DNA of 64,000 nt from Anaerolineales bacterium (GCA_016927115.1 JAFGNH010000012.1:1-64000); one strand, 5' to 3'. Shown: positions 34,617-44,508, counted from the stretch's first letter. Notes: a model not told the origin generated them from the letters alone. A program made the numbers and translations.

Positions 34617-36965
34617 TCATGGATTGGTATCAGGATAATATTCAGTTTCAACCCATAGAGAAACCCCATCTGTCGATAGTGTGATCCACCCATGTTGATC
34701 TGTGCGCAGCACTGTCCGCTGCTGCAGCTGTTCGAGGATATTGTGATGTGGTGTATTCTTTTCTGCGCCGGGCTCGACGAAGAGAAGAACAAGAGAAGGA
34801 TCCAGGATTTTCAGGAGAGCAGAGGGGTTTGTGGCCAGACCACCACTACCGGGCAGAATTGCAGCAGAAACCTGTTCGATATCAGATAGCGAAGAAAGAT
34901 TGTAAACCATATCTGTATCTTCACCCTGTGTCAGAAAAAGGCGGAAATTACCATACTGCACAAGATAAGCGGAGCCGTTCTCTCCCACGTAGATGATTTT
35001 CAGGATTACACCATCATGGAAGTCTAAAATACTACCGGATTTCATCACCTGTGTCGGGATTTCCTTGCTGGCAATCAAGGCGGAGATAGAGCTGTACGTG
35101 GGTGATGTTCTGGTGGTTGAGAGCAGGATGCGGCTGATGCTGTATTGCTCCGCAACACCTGGAAATCCTGCCGTTGTTTGTTCTGCAGAAGTCCCCAGCA
35201 GCAACCAATCGATCCGGGTAAAGAATGGGGAAAGGCGCATTCCAAGTGCTTCGGACAGGGTTATTGGGCTGTCTCCACAACCCAGCAGCACCGTCCGGCC
35301 CGCAGGTGATTGAATGAGGAGCGTTTCGGATTGCCCTGCGGGGATGAGAGTTATACGCAATCTGGAATCCGACCGGCCCGCCCAGGCAGTCCAGACCAGG
35401 AAGCAGCAGAGTGCAGCAGCTGCCAGGCCGGAACTCACAGGAATGGCGGCGGTTTTTTGGAGGATCTTTTTCCCAGTCCGGTTCGTGGCAAGAAAGGTTC
35501 CTGCAATCAGGAGGACGAAGTAGAACAGGATCACAGGGAGAGAATTGCCGGCCAGGGGGATAGTTGCACTTTTAAAAGATGAAAAAAAGGAGACAGTCCG
35601 TGTGGTCAGGCTCAGTAACGGCCATGTAACCCGGGCTGCAAGCTGCCCGGCTGGTCTGCAGATCATTCCAACGAGGACAGATACACCTCCCAGGATCATA
35701 ATCATGGGCTGGGCAGGCAGGATGATGGGATTAACAAGGAGGGAGCTGACCGGGATTTGATGAAAGTAAGTCATTGTAAGGGGCATCGTTGTCAGTTGAG
35801 CAGCGAAGGTAAGCAGGACACATTCATTGATCAATGATGTGATTCTGGCTGTTTTACTTTCAGAGAGGACGCGTGATACCTGCCGGCGGAACCCATCCTC
35901 GAGGATCGGGCCATAATAGAGCAGGCCAAGTGTTGCAAAAGCTGAGAGCTGGAAACCAACGTCTTCCAGTATATCGGGATCCTTTAGTGTCATTAGGAAG
36001 ACAGCTGCAGCCAGCGCATTATAACCTTGATTCTGGCGCCCAATCAGCCTGGCGACCAGGCTGACAGCGACCATAAGCGCAGCTCGAACAACTGCTGCAT
36101 CAGCACCAACAAGGATGGTATACAGGCAGATTGATATGCCTGCAGCAATTATTCCTGCCCGCCGTCCAAGCCAGGAACGCAGCATGTTCAGAATTACAGC
36201 GGAAATCAGGGTGATATTGAATCCTGAAATTGCGATGATATGTGCTGTGCCGGTATTTTGAAAGGCTTCCATCATGCTGGTGGATATGCCACCTTCAATA
36301 CCAAGCAGGATCCCGCTGAGCAGAGAAGCTTCGGGGTCAGGGTACAGGGACTGCAGGGTGAAATGCGCACGAGAACGGAAAAGGAATAGCGCTTTACGTA
36401 TCGGGTGGGACCAGCTCCGCCTGCAAATTTCACTTTCCCTGCTGTAGAGTAAAGTGTAAATATCCTCTCTGGCCAGGTAATCACGATAGGAAAAACCTTC
36501 AAAAACAGGCGGCGATGCAGGCAGGCCGTAGACCCGGATGATATCGGCGTACTGAAAATCTGATACAGCCCGGGTGTATACCAGGGCTTTTCCTGTAACA
36601 GTTACCAGCTGCCCATCTCTTCCGGGGCGAAGTTGATCCACTTCCAGCAAAAAACGGATATTCCGGTCAAGGACCTCTGGCGGGGAGATGATTTTCCCGG
36701 TTATGGTAAGTGGATAACCCAGATCGTTATATTGGCTTATATGAAAAGGAGGCTCTCTCCATCCGGCAATGCTTTGATATATTGCGCCTGATTCAAAGAA
36801 TAGCAGGAAGAGGAAAAAACGCCTGGCGGCTGGGGCTTTGCGCAGGATAATTATGCTGATAGCAGAAACACAGCCAAGAATCAGCCAACACCAGAATGCA
36901 AAAGAAAGCAGCTTGGAACAGATAATTCCACCGCACCAGAATATGCAGAGAAAAAAAAGAAGCAT
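34617..36965 (-). CDS. comEC: ComEC/Rec2-family DNA-uptake channel with degenerate C-terminal domain
   Basis: The 782-residue protein has the N-terminal DUF4131 region, a competence domain with about ten helices containing NTGTAHIIAISGFNITLISA, and a beta-lactamase-like C-terminal domain. ComEC carries single-stranded DNA across the membrane. The C-terminal domain has lost the metallo-hydrolase signature: where THxHxDH is expected it reads GTSAEQTT, and the preceding aspartate-glycine turn is GCGDS. It is therefore probably catalytically inactive, or acts only as a binding domain. The start at 36965 has AAGGGGGG upstream; ATG 37004 lacks a site. No comEA or other competence gene is adjacent. 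Confidence 0.87.
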   Translation of the reverse strand: MLLFFLCIFWCGGIICSKLLSFAFWCWLILGCVSAISIIILRKAPAARRFFLFLLFFESGAIYQSIAGWREPPFHISQYNDLGYPLTITGKIISPPEVLDRNIRFLLEVDQLRPGRDGQLVTVTGKALVYTRAVSDFQYADIIRVYGLPASPPVFEGFSYRDYLAREDIYTLLYSRESEICRRSWSHPIRKALFLFRSRAHFTLQSLYPDPEASLLSGILLGIEGGISTSMMEAFQNTGTAHIIAISGFNITLISAVILNMLRSWLGRRAGIIAAGISICLYTILVGADAAVVRAALMVAVSLVARLIGRQNQGYNALAAAVFLMTLKDPDILEDVGFQLSAFATLGLLYYGPILEDGFRRQVSRVLSESKTARITSLINECVLLTFAAQLTTMPLTMTYFHQIPVSSLLVNPIILPAQPMIMILGGVSVLVGMICRPAGQLAARVTWPLLSLTTRTVSFFSSFKSATIPLAGNSLPVILFYFVLLIAGTFLATNRTGKKILQKTAAIPVSSGLAAAALCCFLVWTAWAGRSDSRLRITLIPAGQSETLLIQSPAGRTVLLGCGDSPITLSEALGMRLSPFFTRIDWLLLGTSAEQTTAGFPGVAEQYSISRILLSTTRTSPTYSSISALIASKEIPTQVMKSGSILDFHDGVILKIIYVGENGSAYLVQYGNFRLFLTQGEDTDMVYNLSSLSDIEQVSAAILPGSGGLATNPSALLKILDPSLVLLFVEPGAEKNTPHHNILEQLQQRTVLRTDQHGWITLSTDGVSLWVETEYYPDTNP

Positions 36966-37193
36966 GGTTCCCCCCTTACTCTTCTTATGCTTATGATTAT
37001 ACATGGTGATGCGAATAAGTTAACCGAAATCCGGCCATGGTCGGATAAGGCTGTGATATGATGAGATTGTTTCCGCCACAGATGAAGGAAACGAACACGG
37101 GATCTCATTGCCTGTATGGTTTCCCCGGTTTGCGTTCTGAAACCGTCTGTGGGGATAAACCAACGGCCGGAGCGGTTCCAGCAGGATGGAGAC

Positions 37194-37727
37194 ATGACCA
37201 TACAAAATCAGGTGCATCTCTACACCAGTTACTTTACGATTTATGGGGAGGTTACTCCTGGCCCGGCCGGTATGTACAGCCATATGAATCTACCCACATC
37301 TTCGCATCTCGAACTCAGCAATGCCGACATTATTCCACTATTTAAACTCTCAAGCGAGCCTGTGCACCGGGATCGGTTGTGGTTGGTGAAAGAAAAGGTT
37401 GTCGTTGTGGTATTGGAGCGGGTATCAGAAATGGGCACTTCGAATCTGTCCCGCCGCGGCTTTACCCGGCCATTTCCACATTGGGTGCGGGCCGAAGTGG
37501 GGGATTATGAACTTACAGGTGTTCTTCAGCTGGGAGGTAACTTCGAGTTTGGTGAGGTGATAAGCAAGGGGGAGAGGAACTTTATCCCTTTATATAAGGC
37601 AAGATTGGGCTCAGCATTGTATCCTGCTGTGAATGTTGAAATGCCCGTAATGTTGTTCAATCGCAAGTGGCTCCAGGGGATGGCCCTGCTCACGCCGCGG
37701 GAAATACCGGAAGGAGAGACAGTGTAA
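37194..37727 (+). CDS. Conserved protein of unknown function, paralogue A
   Basis: I do not recognise a known family. The 177-residue soluble protein is homologous to paralogue B, encoded convergently 86 bp away: both have an early YTS segment, TP-x3-G-x-YS-x-x-N-x-x-TSS, LVK followed by a hydrophobic strand, G-x-YEL-x-G, then PLY-x-A-x-L and VMLFNRK near the C-terminus. Strand-rich, small, without signal peptide or membrane helix, it is probably cytoplasmic and built of two similar beta modules. The start at 37194 has GGAG 5 nt upstream. A longer reading from 37116 has none. Confidence 0.65.
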   Translation: MTIQNQVHLYTSYFTIYGEVTPGPAGMYSHMNLPTSSHLELSNADIIPLFKLSSEPVHRDRLWLVKEKVVVVVLERVSEMGTSNLSRRGFTRPFPHWVRAEVGDYELTGVLQLGGNFEFGEVISKGERNFIPLYKARLGSALYPAVNVEMPVMLFNRKWLQGMALLTPREIPEGETV

Positions 37728-37813
37728 CAGGATCGGCTGTCTGTCTTCCGTATCAGATCATGAAGACGGTTAGCGTTGGAACTCATGGAGACACAGGTCC
37801 CGGGGAACAGAAA

Positions 37814-38359
37814 TCAGTTTGATCCGCCCTGGTTGGTTTCAGGTTGTTCGTTCTTTGGCAGAAAACCAATCGCTTCAACTTTTTTCCGGTTGAAGAGCAT
37901 TACCGCAGACCCCGTTTCAATTTTGGGGAATAAGATCGCTGCGAGTGTGGCATCGTAGAGGGGGGAAAAAACGGTATCACCTTCGAGAAGAAACGTTGCG
38001 AAGTTGAAAGCTCCGTGCATTTCGATCATGCCTCTCAACTCATAACCGCCAAGGATTATGTGTATCCAATGATTCCTTGTTTGGGTGTATCCTCCCCGGG
38101 CTGTTCCGGTGGCTCCCAGCTCCATGCGATTGCTTAAAAGCACTGCAAGCATCTCGTTCTTTACCAGTGACAGGGTGGTATAACGCCCAACCATTCTGTT
38201 AGGCTGGTGCAGCCGGCTGAGGAGTGCTCCTTCGATTTCAATATAGGAAGAAGTATTGTTGTTCAGGTAGCTATATAAACCACGGCCGGAAGGGGTGATC
38301 CTTCCCAAAATGCGATGGCTTGATGTATATATTTCGGCGGCAATTGGTTTGAGGGGCAT
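37814..38359 (-). CDS. Conserved protein of unknown function, paralogue B
   Basis: This 181-residue protein shares motifs and spacing with paralogue A (see there), including VMLFNRK near the end. It starts 3 bp after the stop codon of the REC-GAF-ATPase gene, so the two are certainly cotranscribed and probably functionally linked. The pair of paralogues face one another, as if a gene had been duplicated and inverted. The function is unknown. The shared FNRK motif and small all-beta make-up suggest a ligand- or protein-binding module, but this is inference. Confidence 0.65.
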   Translation of the reverse strand: MPLKPIAAEIYTSSHRILGRITPSGRGLYSYLNNNTSSYIEIEGALLSRLHQPNRMVGRYTTLSLVKNEMLAVLLSNRMELGATGTARGGYTQTRNHWIHIILGGYELRGMIEMHGAFNFATFLLEGDTVFSPLYDATLAAILFPKIETGSAVMLFNRKKVEAIGFLPKNEQPETNQGGSN

Positions 38360-38362
38360 CGG

Positions 38363-39985
38363 TTACTCCAACCTTTTTACTGGCAGTGCAAGATGTATGA
38401 TTGTACCTTGATCTGTTTCATCAAACCATAATCCTCCCCCCATGCTTTCAGCAATCATTCTGGCTTCACCGATGCTGAAACCGACGTGGAAAGAAGCTGC
38501 GGACAGATCCCCTGTGGGAGTTCGTAATGCATGAATCATTTCAGGGGGGAGCCCTGAACTGGTATCAGCAACACTCAGAATAGCCCAGACACCGTCCGGG
38601 AAATGAATATCATTCGGCAGGTCGAAATCACTGGAAGCCCCGTTCACCACGGAGACATAGTGGCTTTCAAGTTGGATGCGGCCGCGGGTGGTTCTGCGCA
38701 AAGCTGCAGATGCAAGGATCAGGAGAATTCGGCGAATCTGGCTGCGGTTCCCCGGAAAGAGCGGGATAGTTTTTTCTGACAGGTAGGATAGTTCCAGACC
38801 TCGCTGAAGGGCTCCGTCCTGCAGCGCAACCGAAACTTCTCGTAAGATGCTGTGAAGGTCTACAAGTTCCTGGCTGGGAAGTGTGATTGTTGTGTCGACC
38901 GGCTTGTCGTGGAACTGGCTGAGGTCCTGTTTCAATTTAGATATTTCCCGCTGCTGTGCATCTGTAAGTGGGCCGAGTGCGCTGCTCAACAGGGTGTTGA
39001 TCGAGATCAGCATCTGCTGCACGGGAACCTGGTCGGGCGGAACGCCTTGGATCTCCTTTTCCATCTGGGACTGTTTCCGCAGTGAGGCATGTTCGAGTGC
39101 GACCCCCGCCCAATCAGCGAGCGTCATGATAAGAGTCAGCTGATATTCGCTGAAGGGGTTTGCTACGACACGGTTGTATACGCCCAGCACACCGATAATC
39201 TGATTTGACACATGAATCGGCACTTTTATGAGGGAATAGACACTGAAGCCCGTTTGAATTTCAACCGGACCTTCTTCGGGTGAGGGTTGACGCAGTACAG
39301 GCTGACCAGTATCAAATACTTCTCGAACGAGGGATTCGCTGCTTCGCAGTCGTTGCAGCGTCGCTTCGGGTATGCTTGCCTGCTTGCTCGCCCGGAGAAC
39401 AAGCTCATTAGTGTTTGGATCTACAAGATAGATATTGGCCTCATCTGCATTGGAGACATACGCAGCTGCTTCAACCACACGTGTCAGGATCTGTTCCAGA
39501 TCCGGTAGATTTACTACAACCCGTCCAATTTCCGAGATTAATCTGATCTCCTCAGACCGTTGTCGTGCGATTTCCATAGCCGCTTTCAGGCGGCGTTTGA
39601 GATCGGCGGTATCATTTTCCCCACTCTGGATCTTGATTCCTTCACGGATGGCTTTATTTAATTCTTCAGGCCGGAACGGTTTATGCAGAATATCGGTTAC
39701 CCCAAGGCGGAAAAGATCACGCATGCGTGAAGGGGGGAAGTGTGCAGCGAGAATAATGGCTGGTGTGTTGTCCCCGCTTGCCCGCTTGCTGCGTAGATTC
39801 CCGAGGGGATCTCCCATCATGCGGGTGATATCTACAATAAGTAAATCCGGTTTTTTTTCGGCGGAAGAGCCCTGTAAAACCTCAATACCCGCGGGACGGA
39901 GGACTTTATTAATCAGGATCTTTGCATTGCTCTCGACATCTGCAATGACTTCGACGGAAGGTTGCTTGATTTCTTTTGTTCCCAT
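38363..39985 (-). CDS. REC-GAF-ATPase-like sensor with degenerate kinase motifs
   Basis: The 540-residue protein has an N-terminal receiver domain (about 10-120; phospho-acceptor Asp in LIVDITRM, Lys in HKPFRP), a GAF domain (about 150-320; YLVDPNTNELVL, YSLIKVPI), and a C-terminal region shaped like a histidine-kinase core. The dimerisation helix (SINTLLSSALGPLTDAQQRE) has no phospho-acceptor His. The N-box is degenerate (ILASAALR in place of NLLxNAxK), and the glycine-rich box reads HVGFSIGEAR. It should sense a small molecule or phosphorylation without normal kinase activity. It is cotranscribed with paralogue B. Confidence 0.78.
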   Translation of the reverse strand: MGTKEIKQPSVEVIADVESNAKILINKVLRPAGIEVLQGSSAEKKPDLLIVDITRMMGDPLGNLRSKRASGDNTPAIILAAHFPPSRMRDLFRLGVTDILHKPFRPEELNKAIREGIKIQSGENDTADLKRRLKAAMEIARQRSEEIRLISEIGRVVVNLPDLEQILTRVVEAAAYVSNADEANIYLVDPNTNELVLRASKQASIPEATLQRLRSSESLVREVFDTGQPVLRQPSPEEGPVEIQTGFSVYSLIKVPIHVSNQIIGVLGVYNRVVANPFSEYQLTLIMTLADWAGVALEHASLRKQSQMEKEIQGVPPDQVPVQQMLISINTLLSSALGPLTDAQQREISKLKQDLSQFHDKPVDTTITLPSQELVDLHSILREVSVALQDGALQRGLELSYLSEKTIPLFPGNRSQIRRILLILASAALRRTTRGRIQLESHYVSVVNGASSDFDLPNDIHFPDGVWAILSVADTSSGLPPEMIHALRTPTGDLSAASFHVGFSIGEARMIAESMGGGLWFDETDQGTIIHLALPVKRLE

Positions 39986-40925
39986 GCCATCTCCACACGT
40001 ATTGAGGCTGTCTCAGGTTTCCAATCAGAAGCTGTGATCCAAAACTGCCGGATCAGATTTCCAGTCTCCTGCCAGGTTCGATTGCGTTTCTTTGCTCCTA
40101 TGCGGTTTCAGCAATACAGCATAGCGGGCAGTAAACAGGTCTTGGCAAATGCTATCTGTTCTGGCCAGGTTTTCCTGAAGGACCGTCTGCGGCAGCGCTG
40201 CATGAAATAACCGATAAGTCATGGTTGATAAAAAGAAAGGGTTGCATCGGCTGCCGAACTATACCGGATACGGCAAGATGGAAATGGTTCCTATTTTGTT
40301 TACATTTTACTGCAGGTATGGGAAGAAATGGTATTCATTTTCAGTCCGGGTTCGTAGACTCTCCAGTGAAAAAACCAGACGTGAATAACGATTACGTTTT
40401 CCCCGCCTATCCTGCGCATTACTGCTGAAAAAAGTTGAGTACCTCCTGACTGATACGTGGCGCTGTCTTTTGAATTTAATCACCGATCAATACTGCAACT
40501 ACAAAGAGAATGTGAGGGGTGTGCGGCAGCTCTATCACAGGGCGATTGCCGGCAGCGCCTCTATGCTGCCATTATTGTACCCGTCAGACCATAGAAAACC
40601 AATTGTTCCTTGAATCTTGCTTGCAAATACGCCCCTGATAAAGTTCCTGCGCCGGATGCCTTCATTCCATACTGAAAACGAGCTGCTTTTATTGTTGAAA
40701 ATCAGATGAATGAATAAAATGCCGGGTTCGGCCCCAGGTGGTTTCTCCAGGTATCATTCATATGCATGTTTCCTGAAAAAGCGTGCATGTCTCAGGTTTC
40801 AACTCAATATCGGATGTCTTTGTGCCAGCGATTCTCACTGGTGGAAAAATGTTCTGGAAATTGAGAAAATACGCTGGCATATCATGTTTTCTGGAAAAGG
40901 AATGTCACCAGTTTTGCGGTGTTTA
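39986..40925. other. 940-bp region with no recognisable gene
   Basis: Between the sensor gene and der I find only short frames without family motifs, no tRNA, and no strong promoter or terminator. It may hold decayed coding DNA, or a long leader upstream of the minus-strand sensor gene. I see nothing I can name. Confidence 0.5.
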
Positions 40926-42302
40926 TCAATCCCGTTCCGCCTGCTCTCGATTACGAAAAACCATTTTGATCGGTGTTCCTTCGAAGGGATATGCGGCCCT
41001 GATCTGGTTTTCAAGATAACGCTGATAACTGAAATGAACCAGATCCCGATCGTTTACGTGGAAGAGTATCACCGGGGGGTTTACGCTTACCTGCGAGGTA
41101 TACAGTATTTTCAGCCGCTTTCCAGCTTTGGAAGGTGGCGCATGGTGGTCGAGTGCGTGGTGGATGATACGATTGAGCTCTCCTGTGGAGATCCGGTGGA
41201 AGCGTTCCTGCTGCACACGGAGGGCTGTCGGAATGATCTGATGAGTATTTTTACCGGACAGTGCGGAGATGAACAGGATGGGTACATAATCAAGAAAATT
41301 CAGTTCCTGGCGAATAGTGGTGGTGATCTGGGCCATGGTGTGGGTGTCTTTTTCCACAGCATCCCATTTATTGACAAGCACAATAACGCTTTTTAAATGC
41401 TCGAGCACCATTCCTGCAATATGGGCATCCTGTGCGATGATACCCTGTATACCATCCAGTAAAAATAGAACAACATCGGCACGTTCGACAGCTTTAAACG
41501 CACGGATCACGGAAAATTTTTCAACACCGGGTTCTATCCGGCCTCGTTTGCGAATACCGGCAGTGTCAATTAACGTGATCTGCTGGCCGTAATAGGCCAG
41601 CTTGGTGTCAATAGCATCACGGGTTGTGCCGGGAATGGGGGATACAATCACTCGATCCTCTCCCAGGAGGCGGTTCAGCAGGCTGGATTTTCCGACGTTC
41701 GGGCGGCCTACGATGGCTATTCTCACTGTCGATTCGATATCGTCTTGTGGAATCTGCCGTGCCCCCATACTATTGAATACCTGATCCAGTAGATCACCCA
41801 CGCTGGTTCCATGGAGTGCCGAGATTGCGACAGGTTGCCCCATGCCCAGTTCATAAAATTCGATGGCCGCATCTCTACGGGCTTGATTTTCACATTTATT
41901 CACAGCAATCAGAACAGGTGGATTGATCTCCTTGCTGCGGGTTCGCCGCAGGATCGTTGCGATTTCAAAATCAGCCGGTGTGAGACCACTTTCTGCATCC
42001 ACCAGAAAAATCACAGCATCAGCGTCTTTCACTGCCATTTCGGCCTGTTCCCGGATCTGAGGGATAAAATCCTTACTGGCGATCGAGAGAGGTTCCTGGT
42101 TCTGGATACGGGTAGGATCAATGCCCCCGGTATCCACAATGTAGAACAGGTTGCCCGCCCATTCTGCATTGGCAAACAGGCGATCTCGTGTGGTGCCGGG
42201 GATACTATCCACAACGGCAAGACGTTCTCCGGATATACGGTTAAAGAGGGTGGACTTCCCAACATTCGGGCGTCCGACAATAGCAATCACTGGTTTTGTC
42301 AT
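40926..42302 (-). CDS. der: Ribosome-assembly GTPase Der (EngA)
   Basis: Two consecutive GTPase domains each carry GRPNVGKS (10-17 and 199-206), DTGG or DTAG, and NKCE or NKWD, followed by a KH-like C-terminal domain (about 360-458). This tandem arrangement is diagnostic of Der, an essential factor for 50S subunit assembly. The 458-residue length is normal. It lies 11 bp downstream of cdaR and is the last gene of the cdaA-cdaR-der run. Confidence 0.97.
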   Translation of the reverse strand: MTKPVIAIVGRPNVGKSTLFNRISGERLAVVDSIPGTTRDRLFANAEWAGNLFYIVDTGGIDPTRIQNQEPLSIASKDFIPQIREQAEMAVKDADAVIFLVDAESGLTPADFEIATILRRTRSKEINPPVLIAVNKCENQARRDAAIEFYELGMGQPVAISALHGTSVGDLLDQVFNSMGARQIPQDDIESTVRIAIVGRPNVGKSSLLNRLLGEDRVIVSPIPGTTRDAIDTKLAYYGQQITLIDTAGIRKRGRIEPGVEKFSVIRAFKAVERADVVLFLLDGIQGIIAQDAHIAGMVLEHLKSVIVLVNKWDAVEKDTHTMAQITTTIRQELNFLDYVPILFISALSGKNTHQIIPTALRVQQERFHRISTGELNRIIHHALDHHAPPSKAGKRLKILYTSQVSVNPPVILFHVNDRDLVHFSYQRYLENQIRAAYPFEGTPIKMVFRNREQAERD

Positions 42303-42313
42303 AGTATTTCCTG

Positions 42314-43555
42314 CTACGGTATGGTCGGTTCAGGTGTGGCTGGTGGCTTGTTGCTGATTGTTACTTCAACCACAGCTGGCAGGATGGATCCTTCCACATC
42401 AGTAGGCGGTACGATAATTTGGGGTGTCACCTGGTGTGTGCCAATGTCTTTATCGAACAGATCGATAACCACACGAATATCATCGGGTGTGAGCTGTTCA
42501 AGTGTTGTGAGTGGACCGGTGAGAAACACGGAAACGGATGAAGGCGATGCTGTTGCATACAATCCTTCCGCCAGCCCCTGGATTTCAATCGGGCTGGTGA
42601 GTGACATTGAGTTTTCGATGGCTTCAATACTGACCTGAACCAGAATATTCTGGTCACCGACCAGGGCTGTTTTCTCAGGCAGATCCAGAGAGGCGCGGAC
42701 TTCCACAGCTTCCTGGGCATCAGCGATATCAATCGGGACGGTTTCCACATAGCCAGGCAGGGTGTCAAACACGGTCGGGTCGGATGAAAAAATGATAACT
42801 TGCTCAGGTATGACATTAATCTTGGTTATCCGGAAACCGAAGTCTGGCTGGCCGGTAATAATAGGGATAACGGCTACAAGCCGGTAGCGTTCTCCCTGTT
42901 GGATGGGGGCAGTCACGGTGGTGTGGGTTGGCTCAATCGTGATCTCCTCCAGCAGGGTACCATTTATATCAAGCGGCAGCAGACGAACGTTCTGCTCGAC
43001 ATCCATGCGCTCGCCGGTGATATCAAGTACTGCTTCAATGGAAGCGACGCTGTTGATCAGCGAGGCAGGGCCTACGATGGTTACTGCCTCGGGATTTGAA
43101 GTCGGTGTATTGGCTTCGTAACCAATTGCCGGCTCCCCATTCAACTGAATTTGAATAGGGAAGGACTTCTCCACCAGGGTTTCGATTTCCAGATTGATCT
43201 GTGCAGGCATTAGCTCTGTCACCAGGACGGGTTTTGCGTCCACTCCGGGTTTGCCGAGTGTGATAGCGTATTTTCCTGTGTCCAATCCGCTCAGATCAAC
43301 AACGATAGAAAAATCGTCCTGAGTAAGGATTTCCCACACACTCTGGGGAGCCTTTATCCGAACAATACATTCGGAAGGAGGGTCTCCGCTGAGAATGAGT
43401 CCTTCAGCGAGGTTTATGTATTGAATGGGGATCTGGTCAGGGAAGATATCCTGCTGCAGTGGATCTGCTTCATTAATGGCATAAACCCAGACTGTAATTG
43501 CAAGGGTAAACGCCAGCAGCAGAGTCCCTCTATTTTCCCATAGGGATTGGAGCAT
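42314..43555 (-). CDS. cdaR: CdaR/YbbR-domain regulator of diadenylate cyclase
   Basis: The 413-residue protein has one N-terminal membrane helix (about 10-28) and several YbbR repeats of about 80 residues, each with a central PxxV or VxV strand pattern. Its tail is Pro/Thr-rich. In Firmicutes CdaR regulates CdaA activity from outside the membrane. It lies 8 bp after cdaA and 11 bp before der. Confidence 0.9.
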   Translation of the reverse strand: MLQSLWENRGTLLLAFTLAITVWVYAINEADPLQQDIFPDQIPIQYINLAEGLILSGDPPSECIVRIKAPQSVWEILTQDDFSIVVDLSGLDTGKYAITLGKPGVDAKPVLVTELMPAQINLEIETLVEKSFPIQIQLNGEPAIGYEANTPTSNPEAVTIVGPASLINSVASIEAVLDITGERMDVEQNVRLLPLDINGTLLEEITIEPTHTTVTAPIQQGERYRLVAVIPIITGQPDFGFRITKINVIPEQVIIFSSDPTVFDTLPGYVETVPIDIADAQEAVEVRASLDLPEKTALVGDQNILVQVSIEAIENSMSLTSPIEIQGLAEGLYATASPSSVSVFLTGPLTTLEQLTPDDIRVVIDLFDKDIGTHQVTPQIIVPPTDVEGSILPAVVEVTISNKPPATPEPTIP

Positions 43556-43563
43556 GCGAACCT

Positions 43564-44508
43564 CTATACTTGATGCGATGAGAAACGATTTTTGAAGATC
43601 CGATTAAGAATATTATAAAGCCAAGGAGGGAGAATTGTCTCCGATCTTGGTCGATAGAAAGCGATGAGAATATTTCTCAGTCGATTGGGGTCCAGCCGGC
43701 GGATCATCCGGCCATTATGAGTGACAGAAATGGCACCCGTTTCTTCTGATACCACTACCGAGATTGCGTCGCTGACTTCGCTGATGCCAAGTGCCGCGCG
43801 ATGTCGAAGGCCCATTTGCCGATCCAGAGATCGCGAGAAAGTGCCGCTGGCGGATAGAGGCATTACACAGGATGCTGCGGCGATGAGATTCTCCCTGATA
43901 ATAACAGCACCATCATGCAGTGGTGTATTCACGTAAAAGATCTGCAGCAGCAGTTCCGGAGTAAGAATCGCATCCATGGGAATACCGGTTTCAATATACT
44001 CATCCAGGTGAACGGTCCGTTCAATCACGATAAGGGCACCATGACGATTATTTGAAAGGCGCTGTGCAGCGGTCACGATACCGGGGATGATCTGTTCACT
44101 GGCGCGGTTATCGGGACGCTGAATGATATTGCTTCCCGCACGCCCCAATCTTTCGAGACCTCGTCTGATTTCCGGGGCGAAGATCACCGGTATTGCTATC
44201 AGGAGTGCCGGCAGGGTATTGCGAAGAAGCCATGAAAAGGCGGGAAGCGGGAGCAGGGAAGAGAAGATGCTGATTGCGATAATCATCAGAATCATGCCGC
44301 GGATCAGCGTATCACCCCGCGTCCCCTGCAGCAGTTGAAGGATAAAGTAGAAGATGGCGACCACAAGGATCAGATCAAATATATTTGAAAAGTTGATACG
44401 TTCCAGATTGAATAATAATTCCCGAGGTAAATTGTCCACTTTTTTGCCTGTGCCCTGTTGTGGGAGTGTGTTCTCTCTGTCCTCATTAAGTCCTGCTGCG
44501 GCTATCAC
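43564..44508 (-). CDS. cdaA: Diadenylate cyclase, c-di-AMP synthase
   Basis: CdaA makes c-di-AMP from two ATP at the membrane. Three hydrophobic segments (about 40-115) lead into the DAC domain, with catalytic DGA at residues 199-201 (PLHDGAVII) and RHR at 235-237 (GLRHRAALG). The 314-residue length includes an unusual N-terminal extension of about 30 residues compared with the normal start near LERINFSNIFDL. That extension may be mis-called: the GTG at 44508 has only a poor ribosome-binding site. The product controls potassium, osmolyte and wall homeostasis in related bacteria. Confidence 0.92.
   Translation of the reverse strand: MIAAAGLNEDRENTLPQQGTGKKVDNLPRELLFNLERINFSNIFDLILVVAIFYFILQLLQGTRGDTLIRGMILMIIAISIFSSLLPLPAFSWLLRNTLPALLIAIPVIFAPEIRRGLERLGRAGSNIIQRPDNRASEQIIPGIVTAAQRLSNNRHGALIVIERTVHLDEYIETGIPMDAILTPELLLQIFYVNTPLHDGAVIIRENLIAAASCVMPLSASGTFSRSLDRQMGLRHRAALGISEVSDAISVVVSEETGAISVTHNGRMIRRLDPNRLRNILIAFYRPRSETILPPWLYNILNRIFKNRFSSHQV

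Noticed and set aside
40710..41396. 228-codon frame entering the 40-kb gap
   Set aside because: Most of it is antisense to der. The remainder has no recognisable motif.
41811..42638. 275-codon plus-strand frame across der and cdaR
   Set aside because: It spans the boundary of two clear minus-strand genes and shows no protein motifs.
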